Assembly: GCA_020723665.1 (NCBI GenBank)
Contig: DYIL01000006.1
Location: 1 to 64,000 of the forward strand
Origin: Methyloversatilis universalis
Lineage (GTDB): Bacteria > Pseudomonadota > Gammaproteobacteria > Methylococcales > Methylococcaceae
Direction of reading: 5' to 3'
DNA: 64,000 nucleotides
A program made the position numbers and the translations under genes. This document shows, one piece after another, positions 28,558 through 36,482 of this stretch. The notes under the pieces are model-generated. The model worked only from the letters and a program-made list of their open reading frames with translations. It was not told the DNA's origin and searched no databases. Every line of letters begins with the position of its first letter. Position 1 is the first letter of the stretch.

Positions 28558-29301
28558 GTGAACCGTTGCGTTTTATCGATACTGCTTTCTTCGATTCTCG
28601 CTGCAGCCATCGCTCACGGAGATGGCGAAAACCCTTTACCCCTTCGCTTCGGCGCCGTTCTCGGCGGTTCTGGAGAAATACCCGCTCAGACGGATGCCTC
28701 GATGTGGGGTCAGGCGGGTTTCGCATTCGATCGCGAAGAAACGGCGATGGTGTTCGTCTTGACGCTCGCGAACGGCGTAAACATCACCGGAGTCCAGCTC
28801 CATTGCGGCTCACTGAACACGTTCGGCCCTGCAATCGTCCCGCTGTTGACCTTCATCGAAGGCAGCTGGAACGGCACACTGCAAGTGCAAGCGACGTTAA
28901 CCGGAACCGGCATCATTCAAGGGGTGGATTGTTTTTCCGCGATCGGACGAAACATCGTCACGCTTCCGGATTTGGCCGCGGCCATGAGGGACGGCAACAT
29001 CTTCGTGAATATCACCTCAGTCGCCTTTCCCGACGGTGAAATCCGGGGACAGGTGCAGATAACGTCAGCCGATTTGACTTTCCTGGTGGCGCCTGGAACG
29101 ATCGATTCCGCCGCTAGAGTACCTTTGCAGATCGGCGGAGACTCCGGCACCGTCGTTAGAATCGTGACCGAATCCCCCGTGACCATGGTCTCGCAGCCCT
29201 CGGCTTTCAATCCGCCGCTTCGAGAATTCCCGTCCTCAAGTTTCAATCCGCCCTTGAGTGACACAACGACCTTTCCGTCCTCGGGCATCAATCCGCCTTA
29301 G
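28558..29301 (+). CDS. Secreted CHRD-domain protein with C-terminal NPP repeats
   Basis: About 247 residues. The start is a GTG at 28558, placed 6 nt after a strong AAGGAGG site, and gives a clean signal peptide (NRCVLSILLSSILAAAIAHG); the track start at 28402 lacks this. A CHRD domain follows (AVLGGSGEIPAQTDASMWG, FVLTLANGVNITGVQLHCG, FPDGEIRGQV, about residues 35-165), a beta fold found in chordin and in bacterial secreted proteins of unknown role. The tail has three short repeats of the form SxFNPP/SGINPP separated by FPSS. It probably acts outside the cytoplasm; ligand unknown. Confidence 0.82.
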   Translation: MNRCVLSILLSSILAAAIAHGDGENPLPLRFGAVLGGSGEIPAQTDASMWGQAGFAFDREETAMVFVLTLANGVNITGVQLHCGSLNTFGPAIVPLLTFIEGSWNGTLQVQATLTGTGIIQGVDCFSAIGRNIVTLPDLAAAMRDGNIFVNITSVAFPDGEIRGQVQITSADLTFLVAPGTIDSAARVPLQIGGDSGTVVRIVTESPVTMVSQPSAFNPPLREFPSSSFNPPLSDTTTFPSSGINPP

Positions 29302-29510
29302 GAAACAAACCCTTAATCGCCAGTGCGCTCTTTTGGAGCATCTTCCGGTATGACTGAGCGCTTCTAGACTGACGTAGATCGGGAATCCTTTCCCGACCTT
29401 AGCGGGTCGTTCGGCGGGCTTTGTCGGCAAGGGATTTCCGACCTGCAACCGCTCACTCGTCCCAAAACCACCGGCTGGGCAGTCGACGCGAGGCGTAGTG
29501 ATTTGCGGAC

Positions 29511-30218
29511 TCAGCGGCGTGCGGCGAATACCACGACCGGGGTCTGCGTCTGCGCGAGCACGAAACTTACCGGGTATTGACGATTCGTCCCCGCGAGGGC
29601 GGCGGTGAACACCTCCGCCTTCTTGGCGCCCCCGAACTGCAGATAGACTCGACGGGCATGCAAAATCCACGGCAGGGTCATGCTCATGCGCTCGGTCGGC
29701 GCCACCGCGCCCACTTGAGCGAGACAGGGCGGCGTATCCGCGACCGTCCCCCCGAGCGCCAAGCCGGCGTCCAGATTGGGACTCGCCGGAAACAGCGAGG
29801 CCGTGTGGCCGTCGTCGCCCATGCCGAGAATCAGCGCCGCGAACGGCAAGGGCAGGCTGTTGAAGGTGGCCGCCAAGGTCGCCTCCGCGTCTTTCGCGGT
29901 GGCATCGCCAGTATAGAGCGGCACGAAGCGAGCCGCCGCCGCGCGGCCTTGCAGCAAATGCGCTTTGACCAGGGCGGCGTTGCTGGCCGGATCGGTCTCC
30001 GGTACCCAGCGCTCGTCCACCAGCGTGACGACGACACGAGACCAGTCCAAATCTTCGTCGCGCAGGGCATCGAACACCGGGACCGGCGACCGGCCGCCCG
30101 ACACCGCCAGAGCGGCATCGGACCCGGATAGCAGAGCCGCGTGCAAGTCGGCCGCCACCGCGGCGGCAAGAGCCGGTGCGAGACTCGCGTTATCGTCGAA
30201 CCATCGAATGTCTACCAT
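29511..30218 (-). CDS. pgl: 6-phosphogluconolactonase
   Basis: Hydrolyses 6-phosphogluconolactone to 6-phosphogluconate, the step after Zwf. The 235-residue DevB-type protein shows LAVSGGRSPVPVFDAL (phosphate-binding loop), VVTLVDERWVPETDPASN and ILGMGDDGHTASLFPASPNL, all signatures of the family. It starts 3 bp after the zwf stop, so the two are one operon. Product feeds Edd, encoded divergently. Confidence 0.96.
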   Translation of the reverse strand: MVDIRWFDDNASLAPALAAAVAADLHAALLSGSDAALAVSGGRSPVPVFDALRDEDLDWSRVVVTLVDERWVPETDPASNAALVKAHLLQGRAAAARFVPLYTGDATAKDAEATLAATFNSLPLPFAALILGMGDDGHTASLFPASPNLDAGLALGGTVADTPPCLAQVGAVAPTERMSMTLPWILHARRVYLQFGGAKKAEVFTAALAGTNRQYPVSFVLAQTQTPVVVFAARR

Positions 30219-30221
30219 GTT

Positions 30222-31697
30222 TCAATCCTCGTCGTGCCAGCCGAAACCGTCGCGCGACAGAAGCTCGGAAGATGCTGCCGGCCCCCAGGTTCCCGCCGCA
30301 TAGGGCTTCGGGCCGCTCGGATCGGCGGCCCAGGTATTCAGAATCGGCTCGACCCAGCGCCAGGCCAGTTCCAACTCGTCCTGACGCACGAACAGCGCCT
30401 GGTTGCCCCGGATGGTGTCGAGCAGCAAACGTTCGTACGCTTCGGCCCGGCGGCCCTTGAATTTTCCGGCGAAGTCGAGATCGAGCGACACCGGCTGAAG
30501 TTCCATCGAATCGCCCGGCGCCTTGGCATTGAGATACAAACGGATATATTCGTCCGGTTGCAGGCGAATGACCAGCTTGGACGGCGCGCGCGAGCCGCTG
30601 CTCGGCAGAGGGAAGATATGGTGCGGCACATCGTGGAAATGGACCACGATTTCGGCGAGGCGGGTCGGCAGGCGCTTGCCCGTGAACAGATAAAACGGTA
30701 CCCCGGCCCAACGCCAGTTGGCGATCTCCGCCTTGATCGCCACGAAGGTTTCCGTCGTGCTGTCGGCCGGGATATTGTCCTCTTCCAAATATCCCTTCAC
30801 TTGACGGCCGCCCGATACCCCCGCCCGGTACTGCCCGCGCACGGTCTTGGTCAAGACATCTTCCGGCGTGAACGGTACCAGGCACTCGAGCACCTTGAGC
30901 TTTTCGTTGCGGATCGCGTCCGAATCGAGACTGGCCGGCGGCTCCATCGCCACGAAACACAGCAGTTGCAGCAAATGATTCTGAACCATGTCGCGCAAGG
31001 CGCCGGTTTTGTCGTAGAACCCGCCGCGGCTGCCGATTCCGACGTCTTCGGCGATCGTGATTTGAACGTTGCTGATCCACATCCGCCGCCACAACGGCTC
31101 GAACAGCGAATTGCCGAAGCGCAACGCCATCAGGTTCTGCACCGACTCTTTACCCAGGTAATGGTCGATCCGGTAGACCTGTTTCTCGTGGAAAAAGCGG
31201 TCCACGTCCGCCGTGATCGCGTTGCTCGACGCCAGGTCGTGCCCCAGCGGCTTCTCCAGAACGACACGACTGCTCGGACCGTTGAGCCCTTGCCGCGTCA
31301 GATTGCTGCAAATCGTTGCAAACAGGAACGGCGCGGTCGATAGATAAAAAACGTTCACCTCGGCGGGGGTCCTTTTCAGCAAGGTCTTCAACGCCGGGTA
31401 TTGCTCCGGCTGGGTGGCATCCAGCTTCATATAGGTCAGGCGCGAAAGAAACGTTGCCCACGCCGCATCGTCCCAGTCCGCCTCGGGCACGAACTGCCTG
31501 ACCCTGTCGTTCACCATGGCGAGAAAGGCATCTTGCGTCATGTCCAGAAGATCGAGACAGAAGACACGGCCCGATTCCACTAGCCGGCCGGTCCTGTGGC
31601 ACTGGTACATCGCCGGCAACAACTTGCGCGTGACGAGATCACCGGCGCCGCCGAAAAAAACCAGGTTGAACGATTTGGGAAATGGGAGCTGACTCAC
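30222..31697 (-). CDS. zwf: Glucose-6-phosphate 1-dehydrogenase
   Basis: First enzyme of the oxidative pentose-phosphate and Entner-Doudoroff routes, oxidising glucose-6-phosphate with NAD(P)+. The 491-residue protein has the nucleotide-binding FGGAGDLVTRKLLPA near the N-terminus, the substrate signature RIDHYLGKE with catalytic histidine neighbourhood (about residue 180), and VVLEKPLGHDL. The start codon is GTG, with an AGAGGA-type ribosome site 8 nt upstream. The coenzyme loop reads GGAGDLVTRK, but preference for NADP+ or NAD+ cannot be read reliably. Confidence 0.97.
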   Translation of the reverse strand: MSQLPFPKSFNLVFFGGAGDLVTRKLLPAMYQCHRTGRLVESGRVFCLDLLDMTQDAFLAMVNDRVRQFVPEADWDDAAWATFLSRLTYMKLDATQPEQYPALKTLLKRTPAEVNVFYLSTAPFLFATICSNLTRQGLNGPSSRVVLEKPLGHDLASSNAITADVDRFFHEKQVYRIDHYLGKESVQNLMALRFGNSLFEPLWRRMWISNVQITIAEDVGIGSRGGFYDKTGALRDMVQNHLLQLLCFVAMEPPASLDSDAIRNEKLKVLECLVPFTPEDVLTKTVRGQYRAGVSGGRQVKGYLEEDNIPADSTTETFVAIKAEIANWRWAGVPFYLFTGKRLPTRLAEIVVHFHDVPHHIFPLPSSGSRAPSKLVIRLQPDEYIRLYLNAKAPGDSMELQPVSLDLDFAGKFKGRRAEAYERLLLDTIRGNQALFVRQDELELAWRWVEPILNTWAADPSGPKPYAAGTWGPAASSELLSRDGFGWHDED

Positions 31698-31853
31698 CGA
31701 TGAATCCTCTTGTAAAAGATCGTGCCGATTCTGGCTCGGCCGAGCTCGTAATGTGGAACGCGTATCCGGAAAACCCGGACGAAAAAACCTTGCAATACTA
31801 CTCGCCGCCCTTCTCGCTGTCCAGCCGGCTTCAGCGCAGGGAAACCGTATTTC

Positions 31854-31882
31854 TTGACACGGTTTTGCGGCTCAGATTAAAT
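31854..31882 (+). promoter_or_regulatory. Candidate sigma-70 promoter for edd
   Basis: TTGACA at 31854-31859, 17-bp spacer, TTAAAT at 31877-31882, in the zwf/edd divergent intergenic region about 80 bp upstream of the edd ATG. The -35 is perfect; the -10 matches four of six positions. Confidence 0.4.
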
Positions 31883-31964
31883 GTGGCGCCTGCGCCCCGT
31901 TGCGGGGCACGGCCTTGCCCATAACCGAGGCAACCCTACAAGATCGCTGCTTCAGCCGAATCAT

Positions 31965-33785
31965 ATGTCTCTACATCCCACGTTGCTCGCCGTTACCGAG
32001 CGCATCCGCACCCGCAGCCAAACCAAGCGTCAGGCCTACCTCGAGCGCATGCGATGCGCCCGCCAAGGGGGCCTGGAGCGCACCCGCATCGGATGCACCA
32101 ACGTGGCACACGCCTACGCGGCAATGCCGGCGAATGACAAACTGGTCTTGAAGGCCGCCTCGGTCCCGAATATCGGCATCGTGTCGGCGTACAACGACAT
32201 GCTTTCGGCGCATCATCCGTACGAACAATATCCCGCCATCATCAAGTCCGAAGCTAGGGTCTTGGGAGCGACCGCGCAAGTCGCCGGCGGCGTCCCGGCC
32301 ATGTGCGATGGGGTGACGCAGGGTCAAAGCGGAATGGAACTCTCTCTGTTCTCTCGCGACGTGATCGCGATGGCTACCGCGATTGCGCTTTCGCATCGCG
32401 TGTTCGACGCCAATCTGTTCCTGGGCGTCTGCGACAAGATCGTTCCCGGCCTTTTGATAGGCGCGCTCCGCTTCGGCCATCTGCCCGCCATTTTCGTGCC
32501 CGCCGGCCCCATGGCTTCCGGCGTGTCGAACGCCGAGAAAGCCAAAGTGAGGCAATTGTTCGCCGAAGGCAAAGTCGGCCGCGAAGCCTTGCTCGAATCT
32601 GAAATGGCGTCCTATCACAGCGCCGGAACCTGCACTTTCTACGGCACCGCCAACAGCAACCAGATGCTGATGGAAATCATGGGCCTGCAACTGCCCGGAT
32701 CGGCCTTCGTGAGCCCCGGCACCGAACTTCGCGAAGCCTTGACCCGCGCGGCCACTCGCCAGGCGGTCCGTCTCGCCGAAGACAAATCCTCTCCCAGACT
32801 CTGCGACATCGTCGACGAACGCGCCATCGTCAACGGCATCGCCGGTTTGCTTGCGACGGGCGGCTCGACCAATCACACCATTCATTTGGTCGCCATCGCA
32901 CGCGCCGCGGGAATTGAAATCAACTGGGACGACTTCAACGATTTGTCGGCGGTCGTTCCCCTGCTGGCCCGCGTATACCCCAACGGCAAAGCGGACGTCA
33001 ATCATTTCCACGCCGCCGGCGGCATGGGCTTCCTGATTCGCGAGTTGCTGGATGCGGGACTTCTGCACGAGGACGTTCAGACAATCCTGGGACAGGGCCT
33101 GCGCCGCTGGACGGAAGAGCCCTGGCTGGACAACGGCCAACTGGTATTTCGCCCGGCCAGCAACAAAAGCCTGGACACCACGGTGCTGGCACCGGCTGGC
33201 GAACCGTTCAGCCCGGACGGCGGGCTACGCCTGGTCACCGGAAATCTGGGCCGGGGCGTCATCAAGGTTTCGGCCGTCGCACCGGAAAACCGGGTGGTAC
33301 GCGCCCCCGCCATCGTATTCAACGACCAGGAAGACTTGATCGCGGCTTTCAAACGCGGGGAGCTGGAGCGGGATTTCGTTGCCGTCGTCCGCTTCCAAGG
33401 CCCTCGCGCGAACGGCATGCCGGAGCTCCATCAGCTCACCCCGTCACTCGCGGTCCTGCAGGAACGCGGCTTCAAGGTCGCCCTCGTCACGGACGGGCGT
33501 ATGTCCGGCGCGTCAGGCAAGGTTCCGGCCGCGATTCACGTGTCGCCCGAGTGCGTGATGGGGGGGCCGCTGGCCAAAGTGCGTGACGGCGACATGCTGC
33601 TGCTCGATGCTGTCGAAGGCCGCCTTCAAGCCGAAGTTCCGGCCTCCGAATGGGACAGCCGCGAAATCGCGACTGCCGATCTTTCCCGCAACCAGTTCGG
33701 CTGCGGAAGGGAACTGTTTACCGGGCTACGGCAACTCGCCGACACGGCGGAACGGGGCGGGGTCACCTTTCAGTTCGATGATTGA
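31965..33785 (+). CDS. edd: 6-phosphogluconate dehydratase
   Basis: Converts 6-phosphogluconate to KDPG, the committed Entner-Doudoroff step. 606 residues from the ATG at 31965 (MSLHPTLL); the track extends upstream to 31881 without support. The ILVD/EDD family features are visible: [34 protein letters not shown] and ACT-like cysteine positions ([20 protein letters not shown]) that hold a [4Fe-4S] cluster, plus [17 protein letters not shown] at the C-terminal end. Followed by eda with a 49-bp gap. Confidence 0.97.
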   Translation: MSLHPTLLAVTERIRTRSQTKRQAYLERMRCARQGGLERTRIGCTNVAHAYAAMPANDKLVLKAASVPNIGIVSAYNDMLSAHHPYEQYPAIIKSEARVLGATAQVAGGVPAMCDGVTQGQSGMELSLFSRDVIAMATAIALSHRVFDANLFLGVCDKIVPGLLIGALRFGHLPAIFVPAGPMASGVSNAEKAKVRQLFAEGKVGREALLESEMASYHSAGTCTFYGTANSNQMLMEIMGLQLPGSAFVSPGTELREALTRAATRQAVRLAEDKSSPRLCDIVDERAIVNGIAGLLATGGSTNHTIHLVAIARAAGIEINWDDFNDLSAVVPLLARVYPNGKADVNHFHAAGGMGFLIRELLDAGLLHEDVQTILGQGLRRWTEEPWLDNGQLVFRPASNKSLDTTVLAPAGEPFSPDGGLRLVTGNLGRGVIKVSAVAPENRVVRAPAIVFNDQEDLIAAFKRGELERDFVAVVRFQGPRANGMPELHQLTPSLAVLQERGFKVALVTDGRMSGASGKVPAAIHVSPECVMGGPLAKVRDGDMLLLDAVEGRLQAEVPASEWDSREIATADLSRNQFGCGRELFTGLRQLADTAERGGVTFQFDD

Positions 33786-33834
33786 GAGCTCCGGAACCAG
33801 CCTTCGTTTTTGCAACCACCGTGAGAACCTTGTT

Positions 33835-34458
33835 ATGAACCTTGACCAGATTATTGCCGCCACCAGTGTCATGCCCGTGATGGTGGTTGAACGAGTGGAA
33901 GATGCGGTACCCTTGGCCCGCGCCTTAGTAGACGGTGGCATTCGCGTATTGGAGATCACTTTGCGCACCACTGCTGGCTTGGATGCCGTGCGGGCGATCA
34001 AGCAGGAAATTCCGGAAGCCATCGTCGGCGTCGGCACCATCGCAACACCGGCCCAGCTCAACGCGGCGATTTCCGCGGGTGCGCAGTTCGGCGTTTCTCC
34101 GGGCACGACGCCCTCCCTACTCAAGGCCATCGTCGACAGCAAACTGCCGTTTTTTCCCGGCGTAGCCACCATGTCCGAAGTAATGCGGGTATTGGAGGCG
34201 GGGCTCGATGTCATGAAGTTCTTCCCGGCGATGGCGGCTGGCGGAATCAAGATGCTTGATTCCTTCAGAGGTCCGTTCCCGAATGTCCGGTTCTGTCCGA
34301 CCGGTGGGATCAACGCACAAAACGCGGCGGATTTCTTCAAACTCCCCAATGTCGTCGCCGTGGGCGGCTCTTGGCTCACCCCCAAGGACTTGATCACTAG
34401 CGGCAACTGGACCGAGATTACCCGGCTGGCCCGCGAAGCCGCGGCACTTAAGCCGTAA
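33835..34458 (+). CDS. eda: KDPG/KHG aldolase
   Basis: Cleaves KDPG to pyruvate and glyceraldehyde-3-phosphate. 207 residues from the ATG at 33835 (MNLDQII); the track frame opens earlier inside edd. Class I aldolase signs: GGIRVLEITLRT with the catalytic glutamate, IVGVGTIATPAQ, FGVSPGTTPSLL, and the Schiff-base lysine in GLDVMKFFPA; phosphate site GPFPNVRFCPTGGI. Pairs with edd as a two-gene unit. Confidence 0.97.
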   Translation: MNLDQIIAATSVMPVMVVERVEDAVPLARALVDGGIRVLEITLRTTAGLDAVRAIKQEIPEAIVGVGTIATPAQLNAAISAGAQFGVSPGTTPSLLKAIVDSKLPFFPGVATMSEVMRVLEAGLDVMKFFPAMAAGGIKMLDSFRGPFPNVRFCPTGGINAQNAADFFKLPNVVAVGGSWLTPKDLITSGNWTEITRLAREAAALKP

Positions 34459-34605
34459 CCGTCATCGCCGCAATTCTTCGCACGTCCGGGCTCCGGTCGA
34501 CTATTTTTATGTTTCCGAGCTTCGCAAGCAGAAGGCGTTGACAGGATAGTATCCTCGAGCTTCCAAGAGCGGAGGAAAGGATACTTTGATACTTTTCGCC
34601 GAAGA

Positions 34606-34676
34606 GCGGGAGAGCGGATCAACCGTTCTCCCGCGGTGCTTATGAGGCCCGAACGCATAAGTCGCATCGGGGCCCT
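34606..34676. terminator. Two stem-loops between convergent eda and the first GG-motif peptide gene
   Basis: GCGGGAGA/TCTCCCGC (34606-34634, 8-bp stem) and GAGGGCCCC-type/GAGGCCCG stem (34644-34676). Neither is followed by a long T run, but both sit in the 227-bp space between convergent genes and probably end or stabilise one of the transcripts. Confidence 0.4.
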
Positions 34677-34685
34677 CAGTTAGAG

Positions 34686-34973
34686 CTAATTCATGCTCTG
34701 CGTCAAGACTTGGCTAACCGGCTGCGTGACAGGCCCAAGAAGCCCCAAAAGGCTTCCATTGAGCCCGAAGACCGAGGGTGTGGCTAAGTTAACGCAAACA
34801 TTCACGGCATTCAGAAGGCCAAAGCAAGCCCCGCCTTCGACAGCGGCGAGTTGCTGCTCGCTCATGGGCGTCAGGCTAGACACCTGCCCCAAGGCCCGAA
34901 AGTCGTCGTCCGCCAAAGCCGAACCCGCAACCATCATCGAAGACAACACGGCAGCCAATGCATACGATTTCAT
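34686..34973 (-). CDS. Small secreted peptide precursor with double-glycine motif, copy 1
   Basis: 95 residues from the ATG at 34973, which has an AAGGAG ribosome site; the track frame starts far upstream without cause. It shows a Sec-type signal (MKSYALAAVLSSMMVAGSALA), a short acidic segment (DDDFRALGQVSS), then LTPMSEQQLAAVEGG, which resembles the double-glycine leader end of bacteriocin-like peptides. After GG come 47 residues (ACFGLLNAVNVC onward) without any charged side chain, rich in Leu, Asn, Val and Gly, with cysteines at 50 and 60. Not recognised as a named family. A near-identical leader occurs in copy 2 just upstream. Possibly a secreted RiPP-like, bacteriocin-like or fibre-forming peptide; function unknown. 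Confidence 0.75.
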   Translation of the reverse strand: MKSYALAAVLSSMMVAGSALADDDFRALGQVSSLTPMSEQQLAAVEGGACFGLLNAVNVCVNLATPSVFGLNGSLLGLLGPVTQPVSQVLTQSMN

Positions 34974-34999
34974 AATCGAACTCCTTGTCTTGCATGAAA

Positions 35000-35028
35000 G
35001 CGGGGGAAGCGAATCGCCGTTCCCCCGC
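35000..35028 (-). promoter_or_regulatory. Stem-loop between the two GG-motif peptide genes
   Basis: Perfect 9-bp stem GCGGGGGAA/TTCCCCCGC with an 11-nt loop, lying between the copy 2 stop and the copy 1 ribosome site. On the minus strand it is followed by only TTT, so it may be a leaky terminator or an mRNA-processing hairpin that sets different levels of the two peptides. Confidence 0.5.
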
Positions 35029-35077
35029 CCGGTTTCCCGGCCCGAGTGACGTGTACACACGGGCGATCGGCGTATCG

Positions 35078-35365
35078 TTAATTCATGCTCTGCGTAGTGA
35101 CTTGCGCAATGGTCTGGTTGGTTGCTCCAAGAAGACCAAGAAGGCTTGCATTGATCCCAATCACCGTAGGTACGGCCAGGTTCGCACAAAAATTCGCCGC
35201 ATTTAGAATACCGTTACATGCTCCGCCTTCGACCGCGGCGAGTTGCTGCTCGCTCATGGGCGTCAGGCTAGACACCTGCCCCAAGGCCCGAAAGTCGTCG
35301 TCCGCCAAAGCCGAACCCACAACCATCATCGAAGACAACACCGCAGCCAATGCATACGATTTCAT
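35078..35365 (-). CDS. Small secreted peptide precursor with double-glycine motif, copy 2
   Basis: 95 residues, paralogue of copy 1 lying 392 bp upstream on the same strand. The signal and leader are identical to copy 1 except one residue (Ala16 to Val), and the DNA of this part including the ribosome site is almost identical; the part after GG (ACNGILNAANFC onward) has diverged but keeps length, the two cysteines, lack of charge and the QSMN end. A sigma-54-like promoter lies about 135 bp upstream. The pattern of constant leader and variable hydrophobic core is that of a modular secreted peptide family. Confidence 0.78.
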   Translation of the reverse strand: MKSYALAAVLSSMMVVGSALADDDFRALGQVSSLTPMSEQQLAAVEGGACNGILNAANFCANLAVPTVIGINASLLGLLGATNQTIAQVTTQSMN

Positions 35366-35499
35366 AATCGAACTCCTTGTCTTGCATATCCAACAAGTTT
35401 CCTTACAGTCGCACTTTGTCCTTGAAAGTGTGCGACGCAAGATCACCGATGCCAAACTCCCTTTGGCCCGGGCCGTGTCCTTACGGCCAACCATGATAA

Positions 35500-35515
35500 T
35501 GCAGATCCTATGCCA
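35500..35515 (-). promoter_or_regulatory. Candidate sigma-54 (-24/-12) promoter upstream of the peptide pair
   Basis: Minus strand TGGCATAGGATCTGCA: GG and GC elements separated by exactly 10 nt, as sigma-54 requires, with TGGCA intact at -24. It precedes the peptide copy 2 start by about 135 nt. The nearest regulator gene (36483-37838) encodes a sigma-54 activator with GAFTGA, which makes the match more meaningful. Confidence 0.5.
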
Positions 35516-35850
35516 CTACTGATCGTTCGAGCCGTGGCAGACCTATCCGCTTGTTTTGACGCTAACTTTTGTTTCTCCATGCAGAGCTTTCGGACGTTTC
35601 GCCAGGTTTTCAGCCCCCGAATGGCAATTGCCGCTTTCAAAAATGTACATTTTTGAAAAAGTGAACGGAAACATTTTCGATCCTTTGCGCAATACTATTT
35701 CCGCACGCCGAAAAACGGATAACCCGAGTGAACCACTATTGCTTTATTTTCCTTAATTCTAAGCATTATCTCGAACAATCTCGCACAGACTGTTACAGAC
35801 CCGTCATAAGCTAGCGTCCCGGTCTGGACGAGCGCATCGATAAGAGCGCT

Positions 35851-35955
35851 ATGGGTATATCTAAAAAGGTATATAATCGTCTCATATCTGTGATCTTGGC
35901 GACCGGATTCGCGGTTATCGTTACGGCCTCATGCCGGCCATGCGCAATGCGATGA
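35851..35955 (+). CDS. Possible 34-residue signal-bearing micropeptide
   Basis: Too short for the ORF track. It reads MGISKKVYNRLISVILATGF followed by AVIVTASCRPCAMR: a basic N-terminus, a hydrophobic stretch and a lipobox-like TASC, as in entericidin-like small lipoproteins. The ribosome site is weak (AAGAG). An 8-bp stem (GCCCGATT/AATCGGGC) follows the stop. It lies in the about 1-kb AT-richer gap between the peptide pair and the sigma-54 activator. Could be chance. Confidence 0.25.
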   Translation: MGISKKVYNRLISVILATGFAVIVTASCRPCAMR

Positions 35956-36096
35956 CACCGCCCGATTTTTAATTTCTTGTTATCACCTTTAATCGGGCAG
36001 CTGGAGTATCTTTGCAAGCCGTTGACTGAACGACGTTTTTCTTGAATCAGATTGGTTTAATTTTTTGAAAAAGCGGGATCCGGCGGATCTTTAGTT

Positions 36097-36145
36097 GACC
36101 TCGAAAAAACTGCGTTCCCGGCGGTTTTTCTCTTCGCCATACCCA
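36097..36145 (+). repeat. Partial family 3 repeat, copy B
   Basis: GACCTCGAAAAAACTGCGTTCCCGGCGGTTTTTCTCTTCGCCA-type sequence, the left-end module of the family 3 repeat; the rest of the element is missing. Confidence 0.6.
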
Positions 36146-36228
36146 GTCGAAGAATTTCGATGGCCTGCCGAGATAGGCTCCAAGCGTGTACCAGCCTCGG
36201 CGGCGACACGAAGACCGCGAGGGTATTT

Positions 36229-36323
36229 AGAGCCTATCCCGATAGGCCGTTCGCCCTGAGCCCTTCGACTTGGCTCAGGACAGGCTTGTCGAAGGGTTTC
36301 TTAAGCCTATTGGGATAGGCTCT
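36229..36323 (+). repeat. Family 2 inverted-repeat element, 95 bp
   Basis: Ends AGAGCCTATCCCGATAGGC and GCCTATTGGGATAGGCTCT form a near-perfect inverted repeat of 19 bp. The core GCCCTTCGACTTGGCTCAGG and CAGGCTTGTCGAAGGG adds another palindrome. Nearly identical to 51582-51676. Confidence 0.85.
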
Positions 36324-36482
36324 TACGGACCCGATCAATAAACGCAACGCTGGTGCAGACGCGATCCAGTAATGAGCTGAATGAGGCTCAGGATCGCCAT
36401 AAGATATCTGGACAATTTGCCGCCAGTCCCCGATTCTCCCCGGTGCCGGCCGATACAACACGCGGCTTGGCCAGGGACGGAA

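Noticed and set aside
29302-29510. Two small hairpins (TCGGGAA/TTCCCGA and GTCGG/CCGAC) after the CHRD gene
   Set aside because: Could be terminators, but stems are short or interrupted and no T run follows; not listed as a feature.
31971-33140. 389-codon minus-strand frame
   Set aside because: Antisense shadow of edd.
33726-34667. 313-codon minus-strand frame
   Set aside because: Mostly antisense to eda; Ser/Thr-rich translation without family features.
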